DNA of 6,257 bases, taken from positions 1 through 6,257 of the forward strand of contig JAJZYL010000072.1 of NCBI GenBank assembly GCA_021798095.1, given 5' to 3'. The notes under the pieces are model-generated. The model searched no databases, had not been told where the DNA came from, and saw nothing but the letters and a program-made list of their open reading frames with translations. Shown here piece by piece: positions 5,032 through 6,257 of the stretch; position 1 is the stretch's first letter, and every line of letters starts with the position of its first letter. The stretch is from an archaeon. Lineage in GTDB: Archaea > Thermoproteota > Nitrososphaeria > Conexivisphaerales > UBA164. The translations under genes were made by a program, and so were the position numbers.

Positions 5032-6257
5032 CCATTACCCTTGATAATATATTTAGTAGTTGTTAATTCTCTTATTCCCATTGGACCTCTAGCATGTAAC
5101 TTCTGTGTGCTTATACCGACTTCCGCCCCAAACCCAAATTGCCCTCCATCAGTGAACCTAGTTGAAGCGTTCACATAGACACATGCGCTATCTACATATC
5201 GTGTAAAATAATCTGCGGATTCAATATCACGTGTTACTATAGCATCAGAATGTTTAGTTCCATATTTATTAATATGATCCGCAGCATCTTTAACCGAATC
5301 TACTACTTTTATGGCCAAAGTTAAATCCATATATTCATTGTACCAGTCAGCGCCAGTAGCAGGTTCTACCTTTCCATCGATTTTAATCACTTCTTGGTCA
5401 CCCTTAATCTTGACCCTATTATTCCTCAATTCATTGATCAACATCGGGATGTATTTTTTCGCTATTTTTTTGTGTACAAGGACCTTTCTTACAGCGTTAC
5501 AAACTGCTGGTCGTTGCAATTTAGCGTTCAATATTATCCTATTGGCCATCAAGAGGTCAGCACTACTATCTACAAATATATGGTTGTTACCAGCACCAGT
5601 TTCGATTATTGGGATAGATGAATTCTTTCGAGCATACTCAATGAACTGAGCACTCCCACGGGGGATCATTAGATCTATGAGCCCGTTCAACTTCAACATC
5701 CGGAGCACGGTGCTTCTATCAGTAGATTCGATCAGTCCTATTGAATCGACTGGCAACAGCCCTGATAGCGAATCCCTCATTATTTTTACAAGCTTAGTAT
5801 TAGTTCTAATAGCTTCAGACCCTCCTCTAAGTATCACTGCGTTGCCAGATTTAAGAGTGAGTGCAGAAATATCGATAGTAACATTGGGCCTTGACTCATA
5901 GACAACACCTATGACGCCCAGTGGGACTCGAACCTTGCTTATATTCAAACCACTATCAGTGGTCCAGCATTCCACCATCTCACCGACTACATCTGGCTGA
6001 GCCGCCACCTTCATGACGCCTTCTACCGCCTCCTCTATCCTAAATTCATCTAGGAATAGTCTATCCAGTAAAGGGGAACCGGGATTTGAAGCCTTAAATC
6101 TATCAACATCTTCGTGGTTAGCCGCTATAACTTCCCCACTATACTTTCTAATTGATTTAGCAATAGCTTCCAAAGCATCCCTTCTAGAAGTGTGGGAACT
6201 AATCCCCAATTCCAAGGACGCCCTTTTTGCAGCTGTAGCCTTCTCCGTTAGTTCATC
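5010..6257 (-). CDS. proA: Gamma-glutamyl phosphate reductase, N-terminus beyond right edge
   Basis: NADPH-dependent reduction of gamma-glutamyl phosphate to glutamate-5-semialdehyde, the second step of proline synthesis, in the cytosol. The visible 415 residues belong to the aldehyde dehydrogenase-like fold. In fragment numbering: PLGVIGVVYESRPNV (112-126), LKSGNAVILRGGSEA (135-149), IPRGSAQF (198-205), the catalytic cysteine Cys253 in LQRPAVCNA (247-255), and FGFGAEVGISTQKLHARGPMG (374-394), the C-terminal ProA signature. A TTG start at 6215 would give 401 residues, but the frame stays open upstream to the edge (residues DELTEKATAAKRAS) in a stretch that matches the normal ProA N-terminus, so the true start is just outside. 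One variation: ETGAGNNH has Asn where many ProA proteins have Cys before His. The length is normal for the family (about 415-430). proB would be expected upstream, outside the window. Confidence 0.95.
   Translation of the reverse strand, partial: DELTEKATAAKRASLELGISSHTSRRDALEAIAKSIRKYSGEVIAANHEDVDRFKASNPGSPLLDRLFLDEFRIEEAVEGVMKVAAQPDVVGEMVECWTTDSGLNISKVRVPLGVIGVVYESRPNVTIDISALTLKSGNAVILRGGSEAIRTNTKLVKIMRDSLSGLLPVDSIGLIESTDRSTVLRMLKLNGLIDLMIPRGSAQFIEYARKNSSIPIIETGAGNNHIFVDSSADLLMANRIILNAKLQRPAVCNAVRKVLVHKKIAKKYIPMLINELRNNRVKIKGDQEVIKIDGKVEPATGADWYNEYMDLTLAIKVVDSVKDAADHINKYGTKHSDAIVTRDIESADYFTRYVDSACVYVNASTRFTDGGQFGFGAEVGISTQKLHARGPMGIRELTTTKYIIKGNGQVREGP

Noticed and set aside
189..6215. Plus-strand frames of 60-120 codons within the minus-strand genes
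   Set aside because: Each lies fully or mostly antisense to a gene with clear family motifs, and none shows a domain, ribosome binding site or promoter of its own.
1..6257. CRISPR array, insertion sequence, tRNA or tandem repeat
   Set aside because: No regularly spaced direct repeats, transposase motifs, tRNA T-arm consensus or tandem repeats were found on either strand.

Overview
The window looks archaeal. Intergenic DNA carries TATA-like boxes about 25 bases upstream of start codons. Several starts are TTG. Genes are packed with overlaps of 4 to 22 bases or gaps of 0 to 7 bases. A small HTH protein resembles the archaeal COG2522 regulators. By eye the DNA is moderately AT-rich. A member of the TACK/Thermoproteota group or a related lineage would fit, but no rRNA or lineage-specific marker is present, so the phylum is a guess.

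Layout, left to right: (1) at 1-97 on the minus strand, the first 32 codons of a probable major facilitator superfamily transporter that runs off the left edge, with its own TATA-like promoter. (2) From 189 to 4369, a five-gene minus-strand operon, transcribed right to left: trans-polyprenyl diphosphate synthase, DHH/DHHA1 phosphoesterase, two ECF-type ATPases, and the ECF transmembrane T component. (3) A divergent intergenic region of about 300 bases (4370-4668) with a promoter for each direction and four short inverted repeats. (4) At 4669-5031 on the plus strand, a small HTH protein with a C-terminal CxxC. (5) From 5010 to the right edge, minus strand, gamma-glutamyl phosphate reductase (ProA), lacking only its extreme N-terminus; it meets the HTH gene tail to tail with a 22-base overlap.

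The operon joins isoprenoid chain elongation (membrane lipid or quinone side chain), a DHH phosphoesterase of the nanoRNase/pAp-phosphatase type, and a complete ECF energising module (A, A, T). No substrate-binding S subunit is encoded in the operon, and both of its ends lie inside the window, so the module probably serves S subunits encoded elsewhere (group II ECF arrangement). ProA catalyses the second step of proline synthesis from glutamate; proB, if linked, would lie beyond the right edge. The HTH protein is a candidate regulator of itself and of the divergent operon.

I did not find a clearly new system. The points most worth checking are the structured divergent intergenic region, a C5/G6 hairpin that would cover the ribosome binding site of a TTG start in the first operon gene, the orphan ECF module, and the lipid-phosphoesterase-ECF grouping.
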